A stretch of DNA of 64,000 nt from Psychrobacter immobilis (GCF_904846065.1 NZ_CAJGZV010000001.1:248001-312000); one strand, 5' to 3'; counted from the stretch's first letter, positions 1-8,271 are shown. Notes: generated by a model from the letters alone, not told the origin. Translations and numbers: made by a program.

Positions 1-585
1 TGTGGGAAAGTCATAGATGGTTGCCAGGTAACTATTTTACACCCTGATTCCAATAAAACCGCAGATTCTGACCAATTTGGTGAAATAGTGATTTCTGGTC
101 GTTTCTTGTTCAATGGCTATTATCATCGTCCTGAAAAGACAGAAGAGGTATTTGATGGTACATCATATCGTACTCGTGACTTAGGATTCATACATGCAGG
201 TGAGCTTTATGTATTAGGTCGGCAAGACGATTTAATTATTAGCAATGGCCGAAACTATTTTGCTCATGAAATTGAACAGCATGTTAATGCATTGTCAGAC
301 ATTAAGGCTGGTCGTAATGTAGCATTAGGTATCTATAATGATCAAATTGGAAGCAATGAGATATATTTAGTTCAAGAGCGTTTTCAAGATCAGTCTGTCG
401 ATGATAAGTTAGAAAAAGAGATAGTAAAGATAATACGCCAAACTGTCCAAGATAATATGGGTTTATTATTACGTGATGTGATTTTAGTAGAGCCTTCATG
501 GTTACATAAAAGTAGTAGTGGTAAAATAAGTCGTAATTTAAATAAAAGTAAATTATTAACCTTTTTAAATAAGCATAAGGAATAA
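1..585 (+). CDS. acyl/aminoacyl-AMP ligase, C-terminal part (5'-truncated by window)
   Basis: This is the C-terminal third of an ANL-superfamily adenylating enzyme, of the kind that activates a carboxylate as an acyl-AMP and passes it to a thiol such as a carrier protein. The reading frame is open from base 1, so the gene begins before the window. Visible motifs are GEIVISG, YRTRDLG (the Asp that contacts the ATP ribose), the hinge-region stretch GRQDDLIISNGRNY, and near the end SSSGKISR, whose Lys is the usual adenylation lysine. The layout resembles fatty acyl-AMP ligases more than acyl-CoA synthetases. The stop lies 3 bases before the start of a stand-alone carrier protein, so the two are almost certainly co-transcribed and the carrier is the likely acceptor. 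The substrate, fatty acid or amino acid, cannot be read from this part. Confidence 0.85.
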   Translation, partial: CGKVIDGCQVTILHPDSNKTADSDQFGEIVISGRFLFNGYYHRPEKTEEVFDGTSYRTRDLGFIHAGELYVLGRQDDLIISNGRNYFAHEIEQHVNALSDIKAGRNVALGIYNDQIGSNEIYLVQERFQDQSVDDKLEKEIVKIIRQTVQDNMGLLLRDVILVEPSWLHKSSSGKISRNLNKSKLLTFLNKHKE

Positions 586-588
586 GTT

Positions 589-831
589 ATGAAACAAGAA
601 GAAGTCATGCAATTAGTGAGTAATGCTATTGAAGATACATTTATGGTAGATGCCAGTGAGATAACTGGCGATACTGTGGCAATGGATATTTCTGGCTGGG
701 ACTCCTTGTCACATACTATTTTATTATCGAATATAGAAGATGCTATAGATCAAACATTAGCTATCGATGATTTAAATTTTAATAATGTTGGGGAATTAGT
801 AGATATTATAACAGCACAGTTAAATAGTTAG
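589..831 (+). CDS. stand-alone acyl/peptidyl carrier protein
   Basis: An 80-residue carrier protein of the phosphopantetheine-binding family. Ser39 in the motif GWDSLSH is the expected attachment site of the 4'-phosphopantetheine arm. The protein is acidic and of normal length for a discrete carrier, with hydrophobic helices on both sides of the serine. It starts 3 bases after the AMP ligase stop, so the two form a ligase-carrier pair like those that load an acyl or amino-acid group for transfer to a polysaccharide or lipid. It is clearly not the housekeeping acpP, which sits next to fabD/fabG/fabF and has the motif GADSLDTVE. The final acceptor is unknown; the polysaccharide genes alongside make surface glycan modification the leading idea. 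Confidence 0.9.
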   Translation: MKQEEVMQLVSNAIEDTFMVDASEITGDTVAMDISGWDSLSHTILLSNIEDAIDQTLAIDDLNFNNVGELVDIITAQLNS

Positions 832-905
832 ATTTTGAACTATAAATTAACAAGTATTTTTGTAAGAAAAGTAAAAAAACAGACTCTTTTTAAAAGTGAT
901 TCTTT

Positions 906-1751
906 ATGGCGACCTTTCCGTATTCAAAATTTCAGCATATCGACGATATAGTTTTAAAAGAAGATATCGTAAGCGACTTTTCTGTAGAAGTGCAAGGACT
1001 TAAACTAGAATGTAGGTTAAATCAGAAAGTAAAAAATGATTATCTAATAGTAACACCTAATGGGGCCGTTAATAGAAAAACGGCTGAATTACCTGTTTTT
1101 GCTCGTTGGAATTGGCACGGTATATTTAATAGCAGTATATTAGCAATCTCTGATCCAACACTTTATTTAGACGATAACTTACCTATTGGATGGTTCGCTG
1201 GTACTAAATATCAAAAAATTAGCGCATTTGTTGCAGATGCAGTTCTCAAAGTAGCAAGCTTGCTAGATATACCACCGAATCGTATTATCTTTTGGGGTAG
1301 TTCTGCTGGTGGTTATGCTAGTATTTTACTTGCCGCACAAATTGATGGTGCAAACTTTATAAGTGCAAATGGACAGACTCAAATAATAAATTACTATAAG
1401 GGACATATTGAGTCTTATAGGCAACTATTTGATAGTAACGCTACTGCTGAAAGCTTAGCCAAGAATTATCCAAAACAGTGGTCCGCAATTACTGCCCTCC
1501 AATCATCTTATGATAAGAAAAAGATAACATGCGGAGTCATTGTTCAAAATACTGTTGATACAAAGCATTATAATGAGCATTACATACCGTTCTGCGAGTA
1601 TTTTCATCTGCCAATAGAAGGTGGGATCAATGATAAGTTAAATTTACATAGCTTAGTATTTACCCATGAAAAAGGACATGGGCCTGAACCTGCAGAAATA
1701 GCTAAGAAGTTAGTTGAGGAATATTTGCCTAAAATTCTGAAAGAGAAATAA
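906..1751 (+). CDS. alpha/beta-hydrolase-like protein of the polysaccharide locus
   Basis: A 281-residue protein with no signal peptide. It contains a nucleophile elbow, WGSSAGGY, around residues 130-137, with Ser133 as the candidate nucleophile in GxSxG. A C-terminal THEKGHGPEP stretch offers a candidate catalytic histidine. This is the signature of an alpha/beta hydrolase or acyltransferase. Proteins with a similar start (LIVTPNGA followed by an aromatic-rich stretch) occur in capsule loci, but I cannot name the family with confidence. It follows the carrier protein by 74 bases in the same direction. In context it might transfer the acyl group from the carrier to the glycan or remove it. 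The start at 906 has only a weak ribosome-binding site, so the N-terminus is uncertain. Confidence 0.65.
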   Translation: MATFPYSKFQHIDDIVLKEDIVSDFSVEVQGLKLECRLNQKVKNDYLIVTPNGAVNRKTAELPVFARWNWHGIFNSSILAISDPTLYLDDNLPIGWFAGTKYQKISAFVADAVLKVASLLDIPPNRIIFWGSSAGGYASILLAAQIDGANFISANGQTQIINYYKGHIESYRQLFDSNATAESLAKNYPKQWSAITALQSSYDKKKITCGVIVQNTVDTKHYNEHYIPFCEYFHLPIEGGINDKLNLHSLVFTHEKGHGPEPAEIAKKLVEEYLPKILKEK

Positions 1752-1756
1752 TCAGT

Positions 1757-2617
1757 CTATTCGGAACTTGCTGCATCGATTATAGCTTTGCCCCAGCCTT
1801 TATATGGGGAAAATATAGGGAGACTGCCGTCAAACTCAACTGATTGGCTGCTCTCCCATACTAAAACACCATCAGCGTTTAATTTTTTTAAATAATTTAA
1901 ACGTTGCTTCATATCTTTTTCAGAAAGCTGTTTTATGATAAATCCACTCGAGTTATCTTTTCTTCGTGCTACTTTATAGATAGGAGATATATAAGGAATT
2001 ATTTTATGCGTAGTCTTATATTTTTGAGTTTCTTTAAATGCAAAATCAGCTGAGATTTTCCATTTCTCAAAATCATCTCCATCATAGTTATATAGTATAG
2101 GACTTAATACTGTAGTTAATGAAGCAATATTTGCATATTTACTGTTAAGTTCAACGTATTTTCGATTTTTGAAATTACCACCTGCTGTATTTTGGGGCAA
2201 TAAACCATATACTCCAACAAGGTCATCGCCATTGTTTTTTTGATATAAGGTTAAAGTTTTTTCTACTGTAGGTAGTATGGTTTCGGGCTTCATTTTATTA
2301 CCAATTTCTATATCAAATGATATTAAAGTATCCGAGTTTTCCCGCGATAATTTTGCTACTTTTTCGATCTTGATAGGATCCGGTTTGTCTTGGGTAAACA
2401 TATCTTTTGGATAGATAACAAATGCTTTTTTAGTACCAAAATTTGTAAGGTAATCATCTAAGTTTTTGGTCCGATGTAATTCACCTTTTTCTAAGTAATA
2501 TTTCCAAGGAACAAATGTATATACATCGAAACAATAAACTTTGGAGCTGATCATCGACAATAGAAATACAACTGCTAATTTATTTAAATGAAAAGTAGAA
2601 AATATATATTTGTCCAT
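1757..2617 (-). CDS. secreted TIM-barrel-like protein, possible glycoside hydrolase
   Basis: A 286-residue protein with a short polar N-terminus, a hydrophobic segment at about residues 13-24 and a likely Sec cleavage site near Cys29, so it is probably exported. The body alternates beta-strand-like stretches (ISFDIEIG, DLVGVYGLL, TVLSPILYNY, KIIPYISPIY, DGVLVWESS) in the rhythm of a TIM barrel. The DIE triplet (Asp102, Glu104) and the WESS strand recall the DxE and GVxIWGSS elements of hyaluronidase-type hydrolases (GH56); this is inference from short motifs only. The gene ends 5 bases after the hydrolase-like gene on the other strand. A polysaccharide-trimming enzyme would fit the locus. Upstream AAAGG is spaced 7 bases from the ATG. 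Confidence 0.5.
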   Translation of the reverse strand: MDKYIFSTFHLNKLAVVFLLSMISSKVYCFDVYTFVPWKYYLEKGELHRTKNLDDYLTNFGTKKAFVIYPKDMFTQDKPDPIKIEKVAKLSRENSDTLISFDIEIGNKMKPETILPTVEKTLTLYQKNNGDDLVGVYGLLPQNTAGGNFKNRKYVELNSKYANIASLTTVLSPILYNYDGDDFEKWKISADFAFKETQKYKTTHKIIPYISPIYKVARRKDNSSGFIIKQLSEKDMKQRLNYLKKLNADGVLVWESSQSVEFDGSLPIFSPYKGWGKAIIDAASSE

Positions 2618-2790
2618 AATAATACCTTTGGTGATTGGTATTCTTGTTTGCGTTCAGAAGTATTTAGCTATCAATCATTTTATTTAAGTCAAATAGGAGA
2701 TAGATTTTTATAATACGATTATATTTCAAAATAAAAATATATTTTTATTAGCGGTAATCATCTTGATGACCGAACCATTAATAGTTAAAT

Positions 2791-3819
2791 CTATGTTTCA
2801 TAGAAACTCAAATAGTTCGAGAAACTCTTCCCATATAATAAATCCTTAAATAGTCTAGCTTCTGCTTCACAAAAAAGCGCTCCCAAGTTCTCATCTAATT
2901 CTGGACTATACTCTGGAAAATAACGACCGGGATGAGGTGTTAGTTCCCCTAAATAGTAGCCATCTGCACCTTTATAAAAATCAATACGCATAAAAGGTGC
3001 AGGAATATTTAGAGATATCTTCTTTGCATACTCTAATACTTGAGGTTCAAACCCCGTTCCTTCAAACCATGGTTGATTACTATGCTCGCTTTCAAGAATA
3101 CTACCGTCTTTATCATACCAACATTGATATGCTTTATCCGTTCTCTTGACTTCTAAAACAGTACCCACTACTCCATAGTACATATACACTTTAATATCAT
3201 GAGCGGCTTTATTGTCTTGATTCAGAATAAGAGCTTCAGTCTGCCAAAGGCTTTGAATATCCCTACCTAATATTTCTTTTTTAAAATCATCTAGATTATT
3301 AAACGTGTAATTTGTCTTAATCTCCAAAATACTGTTGTCGCTATAATAAAAGAAAACATTTTCGGAAGAGGAGCCAAATGAGGGCTTAATAACGATAAAC
3401 TCAGTAAAATTAATATCTTCAAACTTACATTCGCTTTGAAGTAATTCTGGAGTAGGGACATCTAATGATTGTGCGAACTGTTGATCAATTTTCTTATTAT
3501 TATTCCAAGGAGATATGTCACAATTTATCTCACTGAGATGTTGTTTAGACCACATATATTCTACTTGTCTTGCCACATGAGAGTAATGAGGAGGTAGAGA
3601 CATGTAAGGTACAATATAAGCCTGTTTAATTTCCCTTAAAGGAATGATTTCGTAAACCTTTTTTAAGCTTTCTATATATTCTTGGCTGTCTCGTCCATAT
3701 ATTAGTGCCACTCTATCTAGAGTCAATCTTATATGTTCTTGAAGAGCTTCAAACTGCTTAATGTTTATATCAAGCTGCGATAGAGCATTGGTGAATAACT
3801 TAGATGATTTATCAGTCAT
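2791..3819 (-). CDS. TupA-like ATP-grasp ligase
   Basis: A 342-residue soluble protein of the TupA-like ATP-grasp type (teichuronopeptide biosynthesis family). It shows the glycine/serine-rich ATP loop IVIKPSFGSSSENVFF at about residues 142-157, with Lys145 as the probable nucleotide-binding lysine. It also has the family's C-terminal signature around MRIDFY, YLGELTPHPG and FPEYSPELDENLG, carrying the acidic metal ligands. ATP-grasp enzymes activate a carboxylate as acyl phosphate and join it to an amine, which suggests an amide linkage between an amino acid and a sugar acid in the surface polymer. The family's exact substrates are poorly known. It lies 2 bases downstream of the glycosyltransferase on the same strand, so they are translationally coupled. 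Confidence 0.75.
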   Translation of the reverse strand: MTDKSSKLFTNALSQLDINIKQFEALQEHIRLTLDRVALIYGRDSQEYIESLKKVYEIIPLREIKQAYIVPYMSLPPHYSHVARQVEYMWSKQHLSEINCDISPWNNNKKIDQQFAQSLDVPTPELLQSECKFEDINFTEFIVIKPSFGSSSENVFFYYSDNSILEIKTNYTFNNLDDFKKEILGRDIQSLWQTEALILNQDNKAAHDIKVYMYYGVVGTVLEVKRTDKAYQCWYDKDGSILESEHSNQPWFEGTGFEPQVLEYAKKISLNIPAPFMRIDFYKGADGYYLGELTPHPGRYFPEYSPELDENLGALFCEAEARLFKDLLYGKSFSNYLSFYET

Positions 3820-3821
3820 GA

Positions 3822-4910
3822 TTATATTAACTCTCTCGTAGGGGAGTAACCATACTTATCGAACCCGGAATTTTTAGCAGTGGTGAGAGAGTCCTTTCTA
3901 AGTAAACCAATCGCTAAAGGGAGCTTAATATAGAAAATTGAGCTTTCTCCGTACTTTGAGATAATCTTATTTAGTAATATCTTATCTGACTCAATCCTTC
4001 GTTGATCATCAAAACCCCCTAATTCTTCTAACACTTTTCTACGAATCATCAGTGAAGAAAAGTTGAGTCTGAGTAAAGGATAGTTCTGTCGGCTACTGGG
4101 TAGGCCTTTATCATCTACTCTAAAAAATTTAGAGAAATTTGCTACAGTATTAGGATTATCATTTAGTTGTAATAGTTGCCGTGCTAAGCGTTCTGGATGC
4201 GACCAATCATCTGAGTCTTGAAACGTTATAAACTCGCCAGACGAATGTTGTATACCAATATTCCTAGCATTATATGTGCCACGATTTACGTTAAGTTCAA
4301 TAACTTTTATAGATGAATATTTTTTGAGTAGCTCTACAGTATTATCAGTACTAGCATCATCTATGACAATTATTTCGATACTATCAATTGATTGATTTAG
4401 CAAAGAATCTATACAGTTTTCTACAAAAGCTTCAGAATTATAGCTAGTGACTATAATGCTTACTTTTTGAGGATTATGAATTTTTTTTAAATGTTTACTA
4501 TTATTTCCAATCATTAGTTTGTTTTTTTTAACTAAATTGATAGATTGTAACCCATATTGACGGTAAAAATTATAAATTAGAAATCTTGCAAGTAGCGGTT
4601 TGTTTCGCATAAGTGCAATTTTTATAGCAATAAGTGTGTCAGCTTTATTATAAAAACGTAGAGGAGGAACATCTCCAGAGGCTATTCTCAAAGTATCTTT
4701 GAATGGTTTAGGAATATCATTTCTTTGATTAGATAGCTTTAGAGTTAATTCAGGATAAACATAACCTATTCTATACAGAAGTTGAAGAGCATCCTTTCTT
4801 TTCAGATCAGCAACAAAGTTAGTCTGTAGCAGACTCTCAACTAAAGAGTCTGCACTAGAGTATTGCTGAGCTTGAACATACTGCTCAAACCCTTTTAAAA
4901 TTTCACTCAT
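3822..4910 (-). CDS. family 2 glycosyltransferase with N-terminal extension
   Basis: A 362-residue glycosyltransferase of GT2 (GT-A fold). The catalytic domain starts at about residue 149 with VSIIVTSYNSEAFVENCIDS, followed by IEIIVIDDASTDNT and the metal-binding motif in FQDSDDWSHPER. No membrane segment is evident, so it probably acts on the cytoplasmic face of the inner membrane on an undecaprenol-linked sugar or a growing chain. About 145 residues precede the domain; they look helical and repeat-like (LLYRIGY, MRNKPLLARFLIY) and may be a scaffold or partner-binding module. The gene starts 3 bases after the stop of the split dehydrogenase on the same strand, so it may have lost its upstream transcription through the IS insertion. 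Donor and acceptor are unknown. Confidence 0.85.
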   Translation of the reverse strand: MSEILKGFEQYVQAQQYSSADSLVESLLQTNFVADLKRKDALQLLYRIGYVYPELTLKLSNQRNDIPKPFKDTLRIASGDVPPLRFYNKADTLIAIKIALMRNKPLLARFLIYNFYRQYGLQSINLVKKNKLMIGNNSKHLKKIHNPQKVSIIVTSYNSEAFVENCIDSLLNQSIDSIEIIVIDDASTDNTVELLKKYSSIKVIELNVNRGTYNARNIGIQHSSGEFITFQDSDDWSHPERLARQLLQLNDNPNTVANFSKFFRVDDKGLPSSRQNYPLLRLNFSSLMIRRKVLEELGGFDDQRRIESDKILLNKIISKYGESSIFYIKLPLAIGLLRKDSLTTAKNSGFDKYGYSPTRELI

Positions 4911-4913
4911 GTA

Positions 4914-5640
4914 TTACAAACGCCATTCTGGATTTACTAATGCACCTTTAACATCGATTACTAATTTAGGTTTAGTGCAAAAACTATCTATCTTGTCGTC
5001 TTCACCAACAAACTCTGAGTGGTTAACAGCCACAATAACAGCGTCAAAGCTATTCTCTTGAATATCTTTATAATCGACATTATTGACATTTAAGCTATTC
5101 CAGTCTTCTTCAGTGACCCAAGGATCACAATAAGTCATTTTTACACCGTATTTCTCCAGCTCAATACCAATATCCGTTACTTTTGTATTCCTTACATCAG
5201 GACAATTTTCTTTAAAAGTGACTCCCAACAATAAAATACATGCATCTTTGATATTTTTTCCATGAGAGATAAGTTTTTTGATCGTTTGTTCAGCAACAAA
5301 CTTGCTCATAGAGTTGTTAATTGCACGAGATGTTAAGATTAAATTGGGGTTTAACCCCAAAGAAGATGCTTTATGAGCTAAATAATATGGATCTACGCCA
5401 ATACAGTGGCCACCTACTAGTCCTGGCATAAGTTTGATAAAGTTCCATTTAGTAGCAGCAGCTTCTATTACTTCATGAGTATCTATACCGACCTCGTTAA
5501 AGATAAGAGCAAGCTCATTTATCAAAGCAATGTTAACATCACGTTGAGTGTTTTCAATCACTTTAGATGCTTCAGCAACCTTGATAGATGAGGCTTTAAA
5601 TGTGCCTGCAGTAATTACTGAGTTATAGAGTTCATCTATA
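4914..5640 (-). pseudogene. UDP-N-acetylhexosamine 6-dehydrogenase (TviB/WbpO type), C-terminal part
   Basis: This is the 3' fragment of a nucleotide-sugar dehydrogenase that would oxidise UDP-GlcNAc or UDP-GalNAc to the uronic acid. It holds the tail of the central domain (KASKVIENTQRD), the catalytic-cysteine motif GGHCIGVDPYYL and the C-terminal UDP-binding domain. The other part lies at 6544-7077 on the same strand, and the IS at 5641-6543 separates them. Removing the element and one copy of the flanking TATA restores a continuous frame of 418 residues, the normal size for the family, joining YYTDI to DELYNS. All recognisable catalytic residues survive, so the only visible lesion is the insertion. 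An internal Met could start a 215-residue product, but it would lack the NAD domain. Confidence 0.9.
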
Positions 5641-5641
5641 G

Positions 5642-6127
5642 TCAGCTTAATATAAAATCGATACAGCCCATATCATGAAACAGTTTAGGTAGATTATTCT
5701 CCATCCATCCTTGGCGTAGAAATTTAGCCTGTGCCCACTTTTTCTCGATAGGGTTCAGATCAGGGCTGTAGGGTGGTAAAAATAAAAGGCGATGGCCGTG
5801 TCTATTAAGCAGCTTTTGTACTCGTTTATGAAAGCTTGCGTTATCCATTACGATTACGCACTTGGTTTTTAGGCTCGGTATTAGCGTGTACTTGCACCAG
5901 TTATAGAATACATCTCCATTGATGTTTTTTTCGAAGTAATCAAGTGCAAATAGTACTCTTTCGTACAGGGCACCAATGACGTTGGTACGTTTTTTACCTT
6001 GCCAGTTGTAGCGATCGATACAAGGCTTACCTATCGGAGCATAGCCATAAGGCCTGATGGTCTCATGCTCAAAGCCACTTTCATCCATATAAACAATGGG
6101 ATAGCCTTGAATTATATAATCACTCAA
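5642..6127 (-). CDS. IS630 transposase, catalytic DDE part (second frame)
   Basis: The C-terminal part of an IS630-type transposase. It carries the DDE triad: Asp in YMDESGFE, Asp in VIVMDNASFHK and Glu in PDLNPIEKKWA. From its first ATG it is 161 residues, but the frame is open upstream through a stretch reading KKKTLEHPKACLEKRAKYL, which is a normal part of a full-length transposase. It is offset from the upstream helix-turn-helix frame by +1 at a run of eight A residues (T run at 6183-6190 on the + strand). The full protein therefore needs ribosomal or transcriptional slippage at that run, or the copy is frameshifted and inactive. The C-terminus reads to the very end of the element. Confidence 0.85.
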   Translation of the reverse strand: MSDYIIQGYPIVYMDESGFEHETIRPYGYAPIGKPCIDRYNWQGKKRTNVIGALYERVLFALDYFEKNINGDVFYNWCKYTLIPSLKTKCVIVMDNASFHKRVQKLLNRHGHRLLFLPPYSPDLNPIEKKWAQAKFLRQGWMENNLPKLFHDMGCIDFILS

Positions 6128-6140
6128 GTGATTGAGATAC

Positions 6141-6479
6141 TTAGCTCTTTTTTCCAGACAGGCTTTTGGATGCTCTAGTGTCTTTTTTTTGGCTGATGTT
6201 TAATCGTTTTAAAGCATGATGAATGCCGGTTTTACTACAGCCCAGACGATTTGCGCGCTCATATTGATAGTCATCAGGATACGCTTTGACATCCTGAAGC
6301 AAAGCGTCATCAGGTATTTTAGTCGGGGCTTTATCTCGCCCTTTCTTAGGCTCTAAGTTCTGTCTCCAGCTATGTATAGTACTGGTGCTAAGCGTGTAAA
6401 AAGCAGCAGCTTCTCTAACAGTCAGACCATTATCGATGCTAGAAAGAACCTGTTTACGATAGTCGATTGAATAAGTCAT
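6141..6479 (-). CDS. IS630 transposase, helix-turn-helix part (first frame)
   Basis: The 112-residue N-terminal frame of the IS630 transposase. It begins MTYSIDYRKQVLSSIDNGLT and carries a helix-turn-helix (VREAAAFYTLSTSTIHSWRQ) that would bind the terminal inverted repeats, followed by a second winged-helix-like segment (YQYERANRLGCSKTGIHHAL). Its frame ends in SLSGKKS 13 bases before the ATG of the catalytic frame. The two coding phases overlap around the A8 run, the likely slippage point. Produced alone, it could act as a DNA-binding repressor of transposition, as is known for other two-frame insertion sequences. Confidence 0.85.
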   Translation of the reverse strand: MTYSIDYRKQVLSSIDNGLTVREAAAFYTLSTSTIHSWRQNLEPKKGRDKAPTKIPDDALLQDVKAYPDDYQYERANRLGCSKTGIHHALKRLNISQKKDTRASKSLSGKKS

Positions 6480-6543
6480 GGTTTATCTAAATAGTTGATT
6501 AGTTTTTATGTGTTGTATCGGTTTTATCTGAACTCTACTATAC

Positions 6544-7077
6544 TATATCTGTATAATAAGAATTTGAACCTGAAGTCACTTTTAATATGTTTTCTACTGT
6601 GCGCAATTTATCACCTGGATTGATACGTTCAGGAGAATAGCCAACACCAAAATCTGTATTTAACCTTAAATTAGATTTTTCTAGTTCAGGAATGCAAACC
6701 TCTTCTGTAGCACCTGGGTAGACTGTTGATTCATATATAACAATATCATCTGGTTTAATAATCTCACTCAACATCTGCGAAGCTTTAACCAATGGGGACA
6801 AATCTGGTAGATTATTATCATCAATTGGTGTTGGTACGGTAATAATAAATACGTTTGCTTTTTCTAGCTTACTGGTTTCAGACGTAAAAGTAAGGTTGGA
6901 AGTGTTTTCTAAGTATTCGCTACTTACTTCTCTAGTCTTGTCTATATTATTGGATAGCTCGCTGATACGTGTTTCATTTATATCGAAACCTATGACCTCA
7001 TATTTTTTTGCAAAAGCACAAGCTAATGGTAAGCCGACATAACCTAGTCCTATGATCGCAATTTTTTTAGAATTCAT
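6544..7077 (-). pseudogene. UDP-N-acetylhexosamine 6-dehydrogenase, N-terminal part
   Basis: The 5' fragment of the dehydrogenase split by the IS630 element. It begins MNSKKIAIIGLGYVGLPLA, the classic GxGxxG NAD-binding loop of UDP-glucose/GDP-mannose dehydrogenases. It continues through the strand FIITVPTPIDDNNLPDLSPL and the motif YESTVYPGATEE to VGYSPERINPGD, which is typical of the UDP-HexNAc branch (TviB, WbpO, WbpA). It stops two codons into the element. The catalytic cysteine and substrate domain are on the other side at 4914-5640. As the intact gene would feed a HexNAc-uronate into the polymer, its loss may change or abolish the surface glycan. Confidence 0.9.
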
Positions 7078-7120
7078 TGAATAGCCTTTTGATATCAGTT
7101 AATTAAATGATAGTATTTCG

Positions 7121-8110
7121 TTATTTAAGAAGTAAATCGAAATTATAAATATAGTAACAGATATGAAATAACTGAGAAAGTGAGACTATGTTTGATTTTG
7201 CAGCATTCTTACAGAATTGTGTATAGAAAGGTCGCCCTAATACGGTAACCTTTTTGCCTCTTAGTAGCGCCTCAAACCCACCCAAAGACGTAATCGTATA
7301 AACATGATCGATGGTCTCTAACGCGTCGACCAAATGAATAGACTGGGTGAGTATAAGACACTCTAACTCAGCGAGTGCAGTAACGATAGACGGATCATCA
7401 AGCGTCATTGGGTGTGGCTTAACGATAATCTGTGCATCAAGATTTTCTTTGATTGCCTTATTAACCACATCAAGCAGCGTAATGCCAATACCACCACCAT
7501 ATTTCAACGAATCATCATGTGGCACTTGGCCTAGTACCAAAATACGCTTTTCATTCTTAATTCCATATATGGGTACGACATCGACATAAGGCTGATGATT
7601 GTATTTACTCACGCGATGTGAGACGTAATAATCTAGCATCTCTTGTGCTAGTGTCTCATCATAGCCATCCTGTTCAAAGTCAAAGTTTGCTATGAGATCA
7701 GTCAAATCGTTTGGACGCGTGGTATCGAAGTAGGGTGCTTGACTGTCCATCACGATAGATAGTGGCGGCGCACCACTTTCATCATCAGGGCCTGAACGGA
7801 TAAAGCCATCCTCTAAAAAGAAGATATCTAGTTCTTGCTCGCGTATATAGTCAATAAAATAATCAGGTGCTTTATAACCCCAGATATAAATAACCGGATT
7901 AACACACTGAATAAAAGGCTTCAGCCATTTATCAAAATAATGTTGGTCAAAGTGACGTTGTATCTGAATATGAGATTCTTCAAACACCCAATCGCCCACC
8001 ATGTCACGCCATGGCAGCATACCGACGACTAACGCTAAACGCTGTTCTGTTTGACGATAATGTTTATAATAACCTAATAATAGTGGTTGGATGTAAGCGT
8101 TAATTTTCAT
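7121..8110 (-). CDS. KpsC/LipB-like capsule polysaccharide protein, probably C-terminally truncated
   Basis: A 329-residue member of the capsule polysaccharide biosynthesis family that includes KpsC and KpsS, the Kdo transferases that build the glycolipid anchor of group 2 capsules. Diagnostic stretches are IYIWGYKAPDYF, FLEDGFIRSG, PLSIVMDS, ILVLGQVPHDDS, IIVKPHPMT and ITSLGGFEALLRGKKVTVLG, followed by RPFY. In family members RPFY normally continues into AGWGLTDD and about 50 more residues. Here the sequence changes to TQFCKNAAKSNIV and ends in an AT-rich hydrophobic run, so the C-terminus looks lost or replaced. It is the last gene of the variable locus, next to galE on the other strand. 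Whether it is still active is doubtful. Confidence 0.75.
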   Translation of the reverse strand: MKINAYIQPLLLGYYKHYRQTEQRLALVVGMLPWRDMVGDWVFEESHIQIQRHFDQHYFDKWLKPFIQCVNPVIYIWGYKAPDYFIDYIREQELDIFFLEDGFIRSGPDDESGAPPLSIVMDSQAPYFDTTRPNDLTDLIANFDFEQDGYDETLAQEMLDYYVSHRVSKYNHQPYVDVVPIYGIKNEKRILVLGQVPHDDSLKYGGGIGITLLDVVNKAIKENLDAQIIVKPHPMTLDDPSIVTALAELECLILTQSIHLVDALETIDHVYTITSLGGFEALLRGKKVTVLGRPFYTQFCKNAAKSNIVSLSQLFHICYYIYNFDLLLK

Positions 8111-8172
8111 AATATAATGGCTGGCTTAGATTAATAGCGAGAGAGCAGTTATGTATGATTGGAGCATTTACG

Positions 8173-8202
8173 TTGGCAATATTTTGTTGTTCCCAGTATA
8201 GT
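8173..8202 (+). promoter_or_regulatory. candidate sigma-70 promoter for the galE module
   Basis: TTGGCA (8173-8178) and TATAGT (8197-8202) are separated by 18 bases, about 70 bases upstream of the galE start. This is the only good -35/-10 pair I see in the gap between the divergent capsule genes and galE, so it is the likely promoter of the + strand sugar-nucleotide operon. Confidence 0.5.
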
Positions 8203-8271
8203 TGCATTTATAAGTAAAAACGAATGGCTACTTCGAAAAATAATTGCTTCGAAAAACAATGGGAGGATATT

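Larger units (their letters stand above)
5641..6543 (-). mobile_element. IS630-family insertion sequence
   Basis: An insertion of about 903 bp, flanked on both sides by TATA (5637-5640 and 6544-6547). This fits the TA target duplication of the IS630/Tc1 group, although the exact TA cannot be assigned inside TATA. The ends are imperfect inverted repeats of about 30 bp sharing TATAGT at the outer edge and ATAAAAxCGATACA further in. It carries a two-frame transposase on the - strand. It interrupts the nucleotide-sugar dehydrogenase gene, with both halves otherwise intact, so the insertion appears recent. Confidence 0.9.
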
